Source of the DNA: Methylobacterium sp. Leaf108
GTDB lineage: Bacteria; Pseudomonadota; Alphaproteobacteria; Rhizobiales; Beijerinckiaceae
Direction: 5' to 3'
Assembly: GCF_001423265.1 (NCBI RefSeq)
Contig: NZ_LMND01000030.1
Span: 148,996 to 212,995, forward strand
DNA: 64,000 bases
The notes beneath the pieces are model-generated. The model did no database searches. It was not told the origin of the DNA and saw only the letters and a list, made by a program, of their open reading frames with translations. A program made the translations under genes and the position numbers. Of the stretch, positions 18,917 through 27,840 are shown piece by piece. Positions within the stretch are counted from its first letter, which is position 1. Each line of letters begins with the position of its first letter.

Positions 18917-20446
18917 ATGCCGATGTCCGATCCCTCCGCCGAATCGCAGGTGATGGAGGCCTACGGGGCGGGGCGGGCGAGCCTCGTCAGCCTGACGCTG
19001 GTGGCCGACCTCGAAACCCCCGTGGCGGCCTACCTGAAACTCAGGGCCGGCCACGCCGGGCCGGCCTTCCTGCTCGAATCGGTGGAAGGCGGCGCCGTGC
19101 GCGGCCGCTATTCGATGATCGGCCTCGATCCCGATCTCGCCTGGCGCTGCCGCGACGGCCGGGCCGAGATCGCGCAAGGGAGCGACCTCACTGCCTTCAC
19201 GCCCGAGCCCGATCATCCGTTGCAGAGCCTGCGCAGCCTCATCGCCGCCAGTGCCATCGGCGACGAGGCCCGCGACGAAGCGCTTCCACCCATGGCGGCG
19301 GGCCTGTTCGGCTACCTCGGCTACGACATGGTCCGGTCGATGGAAGCGCTCGGCGTGCCCAACCCCGACCCCCTCGGCGTGCCGGACGCGATCCTGATCC
19401 GGCCGCGCGTGATGGTGGTGTTCGACGCCGTGCGCGACCTCATCACCGTGGTCGCCCCGGTGCGGCCGCGCGAGGGCATCGGCGCCAGGGCCGCCTACGA
19501 GACGGCGCTCTCCACCCTCGAGCGCGTGGCGGAGACCCTGGAAGGGCCGCTGCCGGTGGAGGCGCGGATCGATCCTCGCGGGATCGCGGCGCCCGATCCC
19601 GTCTCCAACACCACGCCGGACCAGTTCTACGCGATGGTGGCCCGTGCCAAGGAGTACATCGTCGCCGGCGACGTGTTCCAGGTGGTGCTGTCGCAAAGGT
19701 TCGAGGCGCCCTTCACCCTGCCGGCCTTCGCGCTCTACCGCTCGCTGCGGCGGACGAACCCGGCCCCGTTCCTGTGCTACCTCGACTTCGAGGCGTTCCA
19801 GGTGGTGTGTTCGTCGCCCGAGATCCTGGTGCGGGTGCGCGAGGGCGTCGTCACCATCCGGCCCATCGCCGGGACCCGGCCCCGCGGCGCCACCCCGGCC
19901 GAGGACAGGGCGCTGGCCGATGAACTGCTGGCCGACCCCAAGGAGCGCTCGGAGCACCTGATGCTGCTCGACCTCGGCCGCAACGACGTCGGGCGCGTCT
20001 CGACCATCGGCTCTGTGACGGTGACGGATTCGTTCTTCCTCGAATACTACAGCCAGGTCATGCACATCGTCTCGAACGTGGAGGGCAGGTTGGACCCCGC
20101 CCACGACCCCTTGAGTGCCCTGGCCGCCGGCTTTCCCGCCGGCACCGTCTCCGGGGCGCCGAAGGTCCGTGCGATGCAAATCATCGACGAGCTGGAAAGC
20201 CAGAAGCGCGGGCCCTACGGCGGTTGCATCGGCTACTTCGGCGCGCGCGGCGAGATGGACACCTGCATCGTCCTGCGCACCGCCATCGTGAAGGACGGCC
20301 GCATGCACGTTCAGGCCGGGGCGGGCATCGTCTACGATTCCGACGCCGCGTCCGAGCAGCAGGAATGCGTCAACAAGGCCCGGGCCCTGTTTTGCGCCGC
20401 AGAGGACGCGGTGAGGTTCGCGAGCCGGGCGCGCAGGGGGCAGTAG
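18917..20446 (+). CDS. trpE: Anthranilate synthase component I
   Basis: The 509-residue enzyme catalyses the first step of tryptophan synthesis, making anthranilate from chorismate with glutamine nitrogen supplied by TrpG. It has the N-terminal regulatory part and the chorismate-binding half: SPEILVRVREG, IAGTRPRGAT, HLMLLDLGRNDVGRV, AGFPAGTVSGAPKVRAM and GGCIGYFG. No trpG, trpD or trpC lies in the window, so it is separated from its partners here. No leader peptide is evident, and it follows ppiD directly. The start is ATG at 18917 or 18923. Confidence 0.96.
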   Translation: MPMSDPSAESQVMEAYGAGRASLVSLTLVADLETPVAAYLKLRAGHAGPAFLLESVEGGAVRGRYSMIGLDPDLAWRCRDGRAEIAQGSDLTAFTPEPDHPLQSLRSLIAASAIGDEARDEALPPMAAGLFGYLGYDMVRSMEALGVPNPDPLGVPDAILIRPRVMVVFDAVRDLITVVAPVRPREGIGARAAYETALSTLERVAETLEGPLPVEARIDPRGIAAPDPVSNTTPDQFYAMVARAKEYIVAGDVFQVVLSQRFEAPFTLPAFALYRSLRRTNPAPFLCYLDFEAFQVVCSSPEILVRVREGVVTIRPIAGTRPRGATPAEDRALADELLADPKERSEHLMLLDLGRNDVGRVSTIGSVTVTDSFFLEYYSQVMHIVSNVEGRLDPAHDPLSALAAGFPAGTVSGAPKVRAMQIIDELESQKRGPYGGCIGYFGARGEMDTCIVLRTAIVKDGRMHVQAGAGIVYDSDAASEQQECVNKARALFCAAEDAVRFASRARRGQ

Positions 20447-20473
20447 AACCGTCCCCCGCGCCGTCGCCGGCCG

Positions 20474-21346
20474 TCAGAGGCCCACCACCCGGCGCAATGG
20501 CGGCGCGACCGGGGACGCGAGCCGCGCGCCTGCCGCGCGGGCCTGGTTGTAGAGGCCGCGGTGCGTCGGACTCGGCACGAGCCGGTCGGTGAGGCCGATC
20601 ACGGTCTCGGCGGCGCCGAGCAGCAGGGCCCCGTCAGGCGACAGGCTGGCGCTGAGCCGCCCGAGGACGTCGCCCTTGGTCGGCGCATCGAAGTAGATCA
20701 GCACGTTGCGGCAGTAGATGATGTCGAAGGTGCCCAGCGCGTCGAAGGGGTGCAGCAGGTTGAGGGGACGGTAGTCCACCATCTGGCGCAGGCCCTGCGA
20801 GATCCGCCACTGCTCGCCGATCTGCTCGAAGTGCTTGAGCAGGAGCTGCACCGGCAGGCCGCGCTGCACCTCGAAGTGGCTGTAGAGCCCGGCCCTGGCC
20901 TTCTCCAGCACCTCGGTGGAGATGTCGGTGGCGACGATCTCGACGGTCCAGCCGGCCAGCCGTGGGGCGGCGTCCTGCAGCATCATGGCGATGGAGTACG
21001 GCTCCTGGCCGGTGGAGGCCGCCGCGCACCAGATCCGCAGCTTGCGCTGGGCCGCCCGGCGCACGATCGCCTCGGGCAGGAGCACGTCCTTGAACAGGTC
21101 GAACGGCGTGCGGTCGCGGAAGAAGAACGTCTCGTTGGTGGTCATCGCCTCGACCACCGCCTTCTCCACGGCCGGGTCGCGGGGCGTCTTCAGCGCGCCG
21201 ACGAGGTCGTGCAGGGTGGCGAGGTTGAACCGGCGGCAGACCGGGCCCAGGCGGCTCTCGACGAGGTAGCGCTTCTCGGCCGTGAGGGCGAGGCCGGAGC
21301 GCGTCTTGAGATAGGCGCGCAGGAAATCGAACTCGACGTCGGTCAT
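20474..21346 (-). CDS. cheR: Chemotaxis protein-glutamate methyltransferase CheR
   Basis: The 290-residue SAM-dependent enzyme methylates glutamates on chemoreceptors. The N-terminal helical domain is followed by EAMTTNETFFFRD, then the SAM site LRIWCAAASTGQEPYSIAM. VATDISTEVLEKARAGLY and FDIIYCRNVLIYFD are also conserved in CheR. Its ATG overlaps the cheB stop (ATGA, 21343-21346), so the opposing methylase and methylesterase are translationally coupled. It is the last gene of the che operon and converges with trpE. Confidence 0.95.
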   Translation of the reverse strand: MTDVEFDFLRAYLKTRSGLALTAEKRYLVESRLGPVCRRFNLATLHDLVGALKTPRDPAVEKAVVEAMTTNETFFFRDRTPFDLFKDVLLPEAIVRRAAQRKLRIWCAAASTGQEPYSIAMMLQDAAPRLAGWTVEIVATDISTEVLEKARAGLYSHFEVQRGLPVQLLLKHFEQIGEQWRISQGLRQMVDYRPLNLLHPFDALGTFDIIYCRNVLIYFDAPTKGDVLGRLSASLSPDGALLLGAAETVIGLTDRLVPSPTHRGLYNQARAAGARLASPVAPPLRRVVGL

Positions 21347-22515
21347 GCGCCATGTCCCGTCAGAAGGTTGCGCAGGGCGCCGCCGATGTCGCCGAGAGGC
21401 AGGATCGCCTGGGCGAGGCCGGCCTTGGCGATGCTGCCGGGCATGCCCCAGACCGTGCTGGTGGCCTCGTCCTGGGCCAGCACCGCGCCGCCGGCCTCCG
21501 TGAGCGCCCTGGCGCCCCCGGTGCCGTCCGAGCCCATGCCCGTGAGCACCACCGACAGGGTGGCGGCGCCGTAGATGGCGGCGGCATCCCTGAACAGCAC
21601 GTCGACCGCGGGCCGGCAGAAGTTCACCACCGGCCCGTCGTCGAGGCGGATCGTGACCTCGCCGCGGTTTCCGGCGAGCCCCATGTGGCGCCCGCCGGGC
21701 GCAACGTAGATCCGGCCCGGCATCAGGCGTTCGTCGGCCTTGCCCTCCGCCGCCGGAAGGCCGGTGCGGGCGCCGAGGTGCTCGGCGAAGACCGCCGTGA
21801 ACACCGGCGGCATGTGCTGGACGATGAGGACGGGGAACTGGCGCAGGGTCGCCGCCCCGATCTTCTCCAGCACCTCGCCGACGGCGCGCGGCCCGCCGGT
21901 GGAGGCCCCGATGAGCAGGACCTTGGGGGGCACGACCGACCGGGCCTTGGGCCGCAGCAGGACGGGGGCGGCGGGGCGTGCGGACGGGAGAGGCACCCCG
22001 GCAGGGCCGGCAGTCGCGGCCGACGAGGAATGGGACGGACGGCGCCTGGCCCTGGCGGACCCGAACACCCGGACCCGTTCGATCAGGTCCGTGCGGAACA
22101 CGTCGGAGGTTGTGACGCCGCGGTTGCTCTCGGGCTTGGCCAGATAATCGACGGCGCCGAGCGCCAGGCAACGCAGGGAGATGTCGGCATTGCGCGTCGT
22201 GAGGGTCGACATCATCACGACCTGGAGGCCGGGGCTCTTGGCCAGCAGCAGCGGCAGCGCCTGGGTGCCGTCGAGCTCGGGCATGTCGATGTCGAGGAGG
22301 ACCACGTCCGGGTCGTGGCGGGACATCGCCTCGACGGCGATCCGACCGTTGGCGGCGGTGGCGACGACGTCGTAGCCGGCCTCGCCGAGCCAGCGGGCGA
22401 CGAGGCCGCGCACGACGGCGGAATCGTCGGCGATCATCACCCGGATGCGGTGTCCCGCGCCTGCCGCGGTTCCTCCCGGAGTCGGAGCGTGCGACGGGGC
22501 GATGGCTGCCAACAT
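21343..22515 (-). CDS. cheB: Chemotaxis response regulator / protein-glutamate methylesterase CheB
   Basis: The protein has 390 residues. The receiver domain (about 24-145) has the acidic pair in MIADDSAVVRG and the phospho-acceptor Asp75 in VVLLDIDMPELDG. After an Ala/Pro/Arg-rich linker comes the methylesterase domain, with catalytic Ser in LIGASTGGPRAV, His in VQHMPPVFTAVFAEHL and Asp in GMGSDGTGG. It removes receptor methyl groups when phosphorylated by CheA. The first 22 residues are a low-complexity extension. The start at 22515 is not certain. Confidence 0.95.
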   Translation of the reverse strand: MLAAIAPSHAPTPGGTAAGAGHRIRVMIADDSAVVRGLVARWLGEAGYDVVATAANGRIAVEAMSRHDPDVVLLDIDMPELDGTQALPLLLAKSPGLQVVMMSTLTTRNADISLRCLALGAVDYLAKPESNRGVTTSDVFRTDLIERVRVFGSARARRRPSHSSSAATAGPAGVPLPSARPAAPVLLRPKARSVVPPKVLLIGASTGGPRAVGEVLEKIGAATLRQFPVLIVQHMPPVFTAVFAEHLGARTGLPAAEGKADERLMPGRIYVAPGGRHMGLAGNRGEVTIRLDDGPVVNFCRPAVDVLFRDAAAIYGAATLSVVLTGMGSDGTGGARALTEAGGAVLAQDEATSTVWGMPGSIAKAGLAQAILPLGDIGGALRNLLTGHGA

Positions 22516-22577
22516 GGGATGATACGCTTCACTGACGCGAACACGGAGGGAGGCCGTCGAGCCCGGAGGGACGTGGC

Positions 22578-22961
22578 TCAGGCAGCGTTGGCCTGCGCCG
22601 GGAAACCGACCTGCTCGAGCTTGGCCGAGACGATGTCGCGGTCGAACGGCTTCATGATGTACTCGTCGGCGCCGGCGTGCAGGGCCCGGGCGATCGCGCC
22701 GACGTCGTTCTCGGTGGTGCAGAACAGCACCTTGGGAGACCCGCCCGACGGGCTCTGGCGCAGGGCCCGCAGGAAGTCGTAGCCGTCCATCTCCGGCATG
22801 TTCCAGTCGAGCAAGATCACGTCCGGCATCGCATCCGAGCATTGGACGAGGGCCTTGGCACCGTCCTCGGCCTCGGCGACCTTGAAGTTCATGCCCTCGA
22901 GGATCCGGCGGGCGACCTTCCGGATAACGGCGGAATCGTCGACGATGAGACAGGTTTTCAT
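22578..22961 (-). CDS. cheY: Single-domain response regulator, CheY-like
   Basis: This 127-residue receiver domain has the acidic pair in CLIVDDSAVIRKVARR, phospho-acceptor Asp in VILLDWNMPEMDGYDF, the conserved Thr in VLFCTTEND and Lys in EYIMKPFD. It is expected to carry the phosphoryl signal from CheA to the motor or another target. It lies between cheW and cheB on the same strand with short gaps (23 and 62 bases). Confidence 0.94.
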   Translation of the reverse strand: MKTCLIVDDSAVIRKVARRILEGMNFKVAEAEDGAKALVQCSDAMPDVILLDWNMPEMDGYDFLRALRQSPSGGSPKVLFCTTENDVGAIARALHAGADEYIMKPFDRDIVSAKLEQVGFPAQANAA

Positions 22962-22984
22962 CGGTTGCGTCCTCGGTTGACCGG

Positions 22985-23479
22985 TCAGGCGGCGCCGGCG
23001 GCGTGACGGGGGGCGCCGAACGCCAGCAGCGCATCGACGTCGAGGATCACGAGAAGGCGTCCGTCGAGGCGGTGGACGCCGAGGGTCAGGTCGCGCCAGC
23101 GCGCGTCGAGGTTGATCGGGACCGGCTCGTGCGTGCTCGACCCGAGCTTGAGCACCTCGCCGACCCCGTCGACGACGAGGGCGAAGGTCTCGCCGCCCTG
23201 TTCGAGGCCGATGGCCATCTGCTTGGCGTCGCCGACCCGTGCCGGAAGTCCGAGGCGGCGGCGCAGGCACAGGGCCGTGACGACGCGGCCGCGCAGGTTG
23301 AGGAGGCCGACGATCTCCGGCGGCGACAGCGGTACGGGGGTCACCCCGGCCGGGATGAACACGTCGTGGACCCGGTCGATCGCCAGGCCGAACATGGTCT
23401 CGCCGACGAAGACCGTGACGAAGTCGTTGGTCGCCCCGGCCTCGGCCTGGGTCGTGTTGGTGTTGGCGGCCTGCATCAT
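22985..23479 (-). CDS. cheW: Chemotaxis coupling protein CheW
   Basis: About 164 residues with a Thr/Ala-rich N-terminal tail, then the CheW double-barrel domain: TVFVGETMFGLAIDRVHDVF, LLNLRGRVVTALCLRRRLGL and FALVVDGVGEVLKL. It couples receptors to CheA. ATG at 23479 was chosen because GGAGTGAG lies a few bases upstream; a GTG at 23488 could add three residues. It is the second gene of the operon, 30 bases after cheA. Confidence 0.93.
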   Translation of the reverse strand: MMQAANTNTTQAEAGATNDFVTVFVGETMFGLAIDRVHDVFIPAGVTPVPLSPPEIVGLLNLRGRVVTALCLRRRLGLPARVGDAKQMAIGLEQGGETFALVVDGVGEVLKLGSSTHEPVPINLDARWRDLTLGVHRLDGRLLVILDVDALLAFGAPRHAAGAA

Positions 23480-23509
23480 GGAACTCACTCCGAACTCGGG
23501 ATGTCGGCC

Positions 23510-26194
23510 TCAGGCGGCGTTGGCGAGGGGGACGACCTGGATCTCGGACAGTGCCGAGATCAGGCCGCTCCGGTCGAACTTCGCCACGAGGTCGATGATG
23601 GCGAGGCCCCGCGCCCGCTCGATCGCCTCCGGGCCGATCGAGCCGGTCAGGCCGATCACCGGGAGGGCCGCGACCCGTCCCTCCGCCTTGCGCATGGCCG
23701 CGACGAGGTCGAAGCCGTTGCGGCCCGGCATGTCGAGGTCGCAGACCACCACGTCGATCCGGCCGTTGGTGATCATCGTGGACAGCCCCTCCTCGGCGCT
23801 GCCGGCGGTGATGACGTGGTAGCCGGCCGCCTTGAGCACCGGGCTCAGCATGTCGCGGAAGAAGGCGGAATCGTCCACGAGGAGCAGCGTCGAGGTGCGG
23901 GTCTCGGTCTTGCGGGTCCCGCGGGCCCAGTCGTCGTAGGCCAGCGGCAGGAAGTGGGCGATGTTGATGATCTCGGTGGCGCGACCGCGCAGGACCGCCG
24001 AGCCGATGAGGTCGGAGCGGTCCGCCGAGATCTCGACGTCGAGGCGCTCCTCGACGATGTCGACGATCTCGTCGACCACGAGGCCCATGGCGCGCTCGCC
24101 GTCCGAGAACACCACCAGGGCCTGGGTGCCCTCGGACCGGATCTCGATGGAGGAATCGGCCGGGACCAGGGGCATCAGGCGGCCGCGGTACTGCACCAGG
24201 GGCCGGCCGCCGACCCACTCGATCTTCGAGGCCTCGATCTCCTCGAGGCGGGTGACGAGGGAGAGCGGCACCGCCTTGAAGCTGCCGGCACCGCCGCGGA
24301 ACACCAGGAGCGTCGCCTTGGCGTCGGTGTCGGCGACCTCCTCCACCTCGGCCTCGATCGGCATGCCGCCGGCCTGCGAGCCCTGGCTGACCTGCTGGGC
24401 GATGCCGTTGGGATCGACGATCAGCACCACCGCGCCGTCGCCGAGGATGGTGTTGCCGGCAAACAGCGACAGGTGGCGCAGCTTCGAGGACATCGGCTTC
24501 ACGACGATCTCCTCCGTGTGGAAGACCTCGTCCACGAGGATGCCGAAGCGCTGGCGGCCGACCTGAGCCACCACCACGAAGCCGGAATCGATGGTCTCGG
24601 CGTTCTGCTCCTGGCCGAGCACGCCGGTGAGCGTGACGATCGGCAGGAGGCGTTCGCGCAGGCGCAGCACCGGCGAGCCGTTGATGCGCTCCACGGTCTG
24701 GGCGGTGGTGCTGTCGACCCGCACCAGTTCGAGGACGGCCACCTGGGGCACCGCGTAGCGCAGGTCGCCGGCCTTGACGATGAGGGCGGCGATGATGGCG
24801 AGGGTGAGCGGGATCTTGATCGTGAAGGTGGTACCGCGCCCGAGCTGGGTGTTGATGTCGATCACGCCGCCGATGACGTCGATGTTGGTCTTGACGACGT
24901 CCATGCCGACGCCGCGCCCGGAGACCGAGGTCACGGCCTTGGCGGTGGAGAAGCCGGGGTGGAAGATGAACTTCGCCACCTGGGCGTCGGTCATCCGGTC
25001 GATCTCGGCCTGGCTGGCGACGCTGCGCTCCACCGCCTTGCGGCGGATCGCGGACAGGTCGAGGCCCTTGCCGTCGTCGGAGATCTCGATCGTGATCGTC
25101 CCGCCCTCGTGGTAGGCCGACAGGCGGATCGTGCCCTTGACGGGCTTGCCGGCCGCCTTGCGCTCGGCCGCCGACTCGATGCCGTGGTCGGCCGAGTTGC
25201 GGACCATGTGGGTGAGCGGGTCCTTGATGACCTCCAGGACCTGGCGGTCGAGCTCGGTCTCGGCGCCGTTCATCACGAGCTCGATCGACTTGCCGAGTTC
25301 GGAGGACAGGTCGCGCACCACCCGCGGCAGCTTCTGCCAGGCATTGCCGATCGGCTGCATGCGCGTCTTCATGACGCCTTCCTGCAGCTCGGCGGTGACG
25401 TGGCTGAGCCGCTGCAGCGGGACCTTGTAGGTCGAATCGTCGTGCTGGCGGGCGATCTCGAGGAGCTGGTTGCGGGTCAGCACCAGCTCGGACACCATCG
25501 TCATGAGGTGTTCGAGGGTGTCGACGTTCACGCGGATGGTCTGGACCTTGGCGACGCCGCCTTCGCTTTCGCCGCCGGACGCTGCCGGCGCCTCGGCCTT
25601 TGCCACGGGGGCGGGGACCGGGGGTGCGACCGGCTCGGGCTCGGGAAGCGGAGCCGGTGCCATCGCCATGGCCAAGTCGTCGGGGCCTTCCGCTTCCATG
25701 AAGGCGCGTTCGAGGTCCTCGAGGGTGACCTCGCCGGGCTTCAGCTCGCGCTGGACGGGCGGCGGCAGCACGATGTCGGCGCGCGGCTGCGTGGCTGCGG
25801 GGACAGCAGCTTGGCCGACCGGCCCGGAGGCCATGTGCTCGAGGGCGCCGATCAGGTCCTCGTCGTTGCCGACGGGCTCGGTCCCGGTCTTCTCGAGGTC
25901 GCCGAGGATCGACTTCAGACGGTCGAGGGTCACCAGGATCAGGCTGACGGCGGCGCCGGTCACCGGCATGCCGTCGCGGAACTGGCCCATCAGCGTTTCG
26001 GCCGCATGCGCCAGCGCTTCGAGGCGGGGCAGGCCGAGGAAGCCGCAGGTGCCCTTGATGGTGTGGACGAGCCGGAAGATGTTGCTCAGGATCGTCTTGT
26101 TGTTCGGATCCTGCTCGAAACGGACGAGTTCGGTGTCGACCGTGTCGAGGTGCTCGGCACTCTCAGTGAGAAACTCACGCAGCAAGTCGTCCAT
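23510..26194 (-). CDS. cheA: Hybrid chemotaxis histidine kinase CheA with tandem CheW-like domains and receiver
   Basis: The kinase has 894 residues. Its domains in order are: an Hpt domain with phospho-His44 (LVHTIKGTCGFLGL), a Pro/Ala-rich linker (about 100-210), a dimerisation helix pair, and an ATPase domain with LTHMVRNSADHGIE, ISDDGKGLD and GRGVGMDVVKTN. Two CheW-like domains follow (AALIVKAGDLRYAVPQ onward, then ATLLVFRGGAGSFKAVPLS onward). A receiver closes the protein, with acceptor Asp819 (VVVCDLDMPGRNG). The second CheW-like domain and the fused receiver differ from E. coli CheA and resemble CheA proteins of non-flagellar or accessory chemosensory systems. No chemoreceptor gene is adjacent. 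Confidence 0.95.
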   Translation of the reverse strand: MDDLLREFLTESAEHLDTVDTELVRFEQDPNNKTILSNIFRLVHTIKGTCGFLGLPRLEALAHAAETLMGQFRDGMPVTGAAVSLILVTLDRLKSILGDLEKTGTEPVGNDEDLIGALEHMASGPVGQAAVPAATQPRADIVLPPPVQRELKPGEVTLEDLERAFMEAEGPDDLAMAMAPAPLPEPEPVAPPVPAPVAKAEAPAASGGESEGGVAKVQTIRVNVDTLEHLMTMVSELVLTRNQLLEIARQHDDSTYKVPLQRLSHVTAELQEGVMKTRMQPIGNAWQKLPRVVRDLSSELGKSIELVMNGAETELDRQVLEVIKDPLTHMVRNSADHGIESAAERKAAGKPVKGTIRLSAYHEGGTITIEISDDGKGLDLSAIRRKAVERSVASQAEIDRMTDAQVAKFIFHPGFSTAKAVTSVSGRGVGMDVVKTNIDVIGGVIDINTQLGRGTTFTIKIPLTLAIIAALIVKAGDLRYAVPQVAVLELVRVDSTTAQTVERINGSPVLRLRERLLPIVTLTGVLGQEQNAETIDSGFVVVAQVGRQRFGILVDEVFHTEEIVVKPMSSKLRHLSLFAGNTILGDGAVVLIVDPNGIAQQVSQGSQAGGMPIEAEVEEVADTDAKATLLVFRGGAGSFKAVPLSLVTRLEEIEASKIEWVGGRPLVQYRGRLMPLVPADSSIEIRSEGTQALVVFSDGERAMGLVVDEIVDIVEERLDVEISADRSDLIGSAVLRGRATEIINIAHFLPLAYDDWARGTRKTETRTSTLLLVDDSAFFRDMLSPVLKAAGYHVITAGSAEEGLSTMITNGRIDVVVCDLDMPGRNGFDLVAAMRKAEGRVAALPVIGLTGSIGPEAIERARGLAIIDLVAKFDRSGLISALSEIQVVPLANAA

Positions 26195-26397
26195 GAGAGG
26201 TACTCAGTCCAAACGCGCACTACCGTCCGTGCAGACGAGACCTTGAGCCATAATCAGTTAGTGAAGCGTTTCCGGCGATCACCAAAGCGTGACTCTCATC
26301 GGTAAATCGGGATGCCGCCGTGAGCGCCCGGTGCCTCCATCGCGCCCGGCCGAGCGTCGTGTGTCGCCCTGTCCGGCGGTGGCTTTCATGGTATCGC

Positions 26398-27147
26398 ATG
26401 GCGGGGCGCGGACCGGTTCGCGCTTTTCAAGGCGGCGGCGCAGGGCGTCGAGGCGACGCCGCGAAGGAGGACGACCTTTTGCGACCCTGGCGCGACCAAC
26501 CGGGCGACCGGCGCAGCTACCACCACGGCAATCTCAAGGAAGCGTTGATCGAGGCGGCCCGCCGCTTCATCGCCGAGCGGGGCGTGGGCGGTTTCACGCT
26601 GGTCGATGCCGCCCGCCTCGTCGGCGTCACCCCGGCCGCGCTGTATCGACACTTTCGCGGGCGCGAGGCGCTCCTGGAGGAGGTGGCGGGCCGCGGCTTC
26701 ACCGATCTCGCGGCACGCCTCGCCAAGGCGGTGGGCGGGAAAGGCACGCCCCTCGAACGCTTCACCCGAATGGGCGAGGCCTACCTCGCCTTCGCCGAAG
26801 AGGAACCGGGCTACTACGCCGCCATCTTCGAGAGCCGCAGCGCCGGCCTCGGGGCCGCCACCACCGCGGAGCCCGCGGCGGCGCGGCCGAGCCCGTTCGA
26901 TCTCCTGGTCGAATCGCTGCGCTCGACGTTCCCCGACGGTTTCGGGGCCATCGATCCGCGCTTCATCGCGATGGAGGTGTGGGCGCTCGCCCACGGCCTC
27001 GCCACCCTCTCCGCCGCCGGTCAACTGCCGCGGGGGCCCGGCGTGCCGGACAAGTACGAGCTTCTGCGCGCCGGAGTCCTCGCCCTGGTCCACGGTGCGG
27101 GCGCCCCCGTGGCCGCCAACCCCGAAGGCACGCGCCGCGGGACTTGA
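26398..27147 (+). CDS. TetR/AcrR family transcriptional regulator
   Basis: About 249 residues. The helix-turn-helix lies near residues 55-95 (NLKEALIEAARRFIAERGVG, TLVDAARLVGVTPAALYRHF). A C-terminal ligand domain contains GYYAAIFESR and MEVWALAHGLATL, of the WHG (TetR_C_33-like) type. The N-terminal 45 residues before the DNA-binding domain are long and Gly/Arg-rich, so the true start may be further downstream. It is divergent from the cheA operon across about 200 bases. Its regulatory target is unknown. Confidence 0.85.
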   Translation: MAGRGPVRAFQGGGAGRRGDAAKEDDLLRPWRDQPGDRRSYHHGNLKEALIEAARRFIAERGVGGFTLVDAARLVGVTPAALYRHFRGREALLEEVAGRGFTDLAARLAKAVGGKGTPLERFTRMGEAYLAFAEEEPGYYAAIFESRSAGLGAATTAEPAAARPSPFDLLVESLRSTFPDGFGAIDPRFIAMEVWALAHGLATLSAAGQLPRGPGVPDKYELLRAGVLALVHGAGAPVAANPEGTRRGT

Positions 27148-27205
27148 AATACCGGGGGGGCACCCGCAAGTTAACGAGGTTCACATTGACATCGGAGCAT
27201 GCACC

Positions 27206-27682
27206 GTGAGCTTTTCCTCGACCTCCCCCTGGGCCAGCGGCAAGTCCTTCACAGGCAAGTCCTACCGCAACGGTCCGTTTCCGCGCCGGTCTTTCGAGAT
27301 CGGCGCCATCGTCGTCGCCTTCATCTACTGGTGGCCGCTGGCGCTGGGTTACGTCGTCTGGAAGCTCTCGGGCTATCCGGCCTTTTCCGAACTGCGTGAT
27401 CTCGTCGGCCGCACCACGGCGGCCGGAGCGAGCGGCCGGTCGCGATTCGCGGCGGCCTTCGAGGCCACCAATGTCGGCGGCACCGGCAACCTGGCCTTCG
27501 ACGCCTATCGCAAGGCCGAGATCGAGCGCCTCGTCGCCCAGCGTCGCGCGCTCGACGAGGAGGGCCGCGCCTTCGCCGCCTTCGTCGAGGAGCTGAAGCG
27601 CGCCAAGGACCGCGAGCAGTTCGACGCTTTCATGGCCCAGCGTCGCGCCGCCGCCGGCTCGAAGGGGACTCCTGACGCCTGA
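27206..27682 (+). CDS. DUF2852 membrane protein
   Basis: The 158-residue protein starts at GTG, with GGAG ten bases upstream. One hydrophobic segment (about 32-55, GAIVVAFIYWWPLALGYVVW) is followed by a helical, charged cytoplasmic part rich in Arg and Glu (YRKAEIERLVAQRRALDEEG). This matches DUF2852, a family found almost only in alphaproteobacteria and of unknown function. A strong terminator follows 29 bases after the stop. A longer in-frame reading from 26606 overlaps the TetR gene and is not real. Confidence 0.82.
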   Translation: MSFSSTSPWASGKSFTGKSYRNGPFPRRSFEIGAIVVAFIYWWPLALGYVVWKLSGYPAFSELRDLVGRTTAAGASGRSRFAAAFEATNVGGTGNLAFDAYRKAEIERLVAQRRALDEEGRAFAAFVEELKRAKDREQFDAFMAQRRAAAGSKGTPDA

Positions 27683-27711
27683 TCCGGCCCGTCGATCCGA
27701 TCCGTCGAGAA

Positions 27712-27744
27712 GGGCTCCCCGCCGAACGGCGGGGAGCCCTTTTT
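27712..27744 (+). terminator. Strong intrinsic terminator
   Basis: Twelve-base perfect stem GGGCTCCCCGCC / GGCGGGGAGCCC with a GAAC loop, followed immediately by five Ts (27740-27744). It ends the DUF2852 transcript and insulates upp. Confidence 0.92.
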
Positions 27745-27840
27745 CGTGGGTGCCCGCCGGGGATCGCGTCGTCGCCGCGCTTTCGCTGGTGTAGGACAGC
27801 GGCAGCAGCCTGACGGCGATGGCGAGCGGAGGAGCGGACG

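Noticed and set aside
23003..26305. 1100-residue open frame on the plus strand across cheW and cheA
   Set aside because: It is antisense to well-supported genes; its His/Asp/Gly/Arg-rich product has no domain. It results from the third-position GC bias of cheA on the other strand.
26606..27682. TetR-DUF2852 fusion frame
   Set aside because: The first 200 codons are an out-of-frame reading of the TetR gene; a GTG with ribosome-binding site at 27206 is the true start of the DUF2852 gene.
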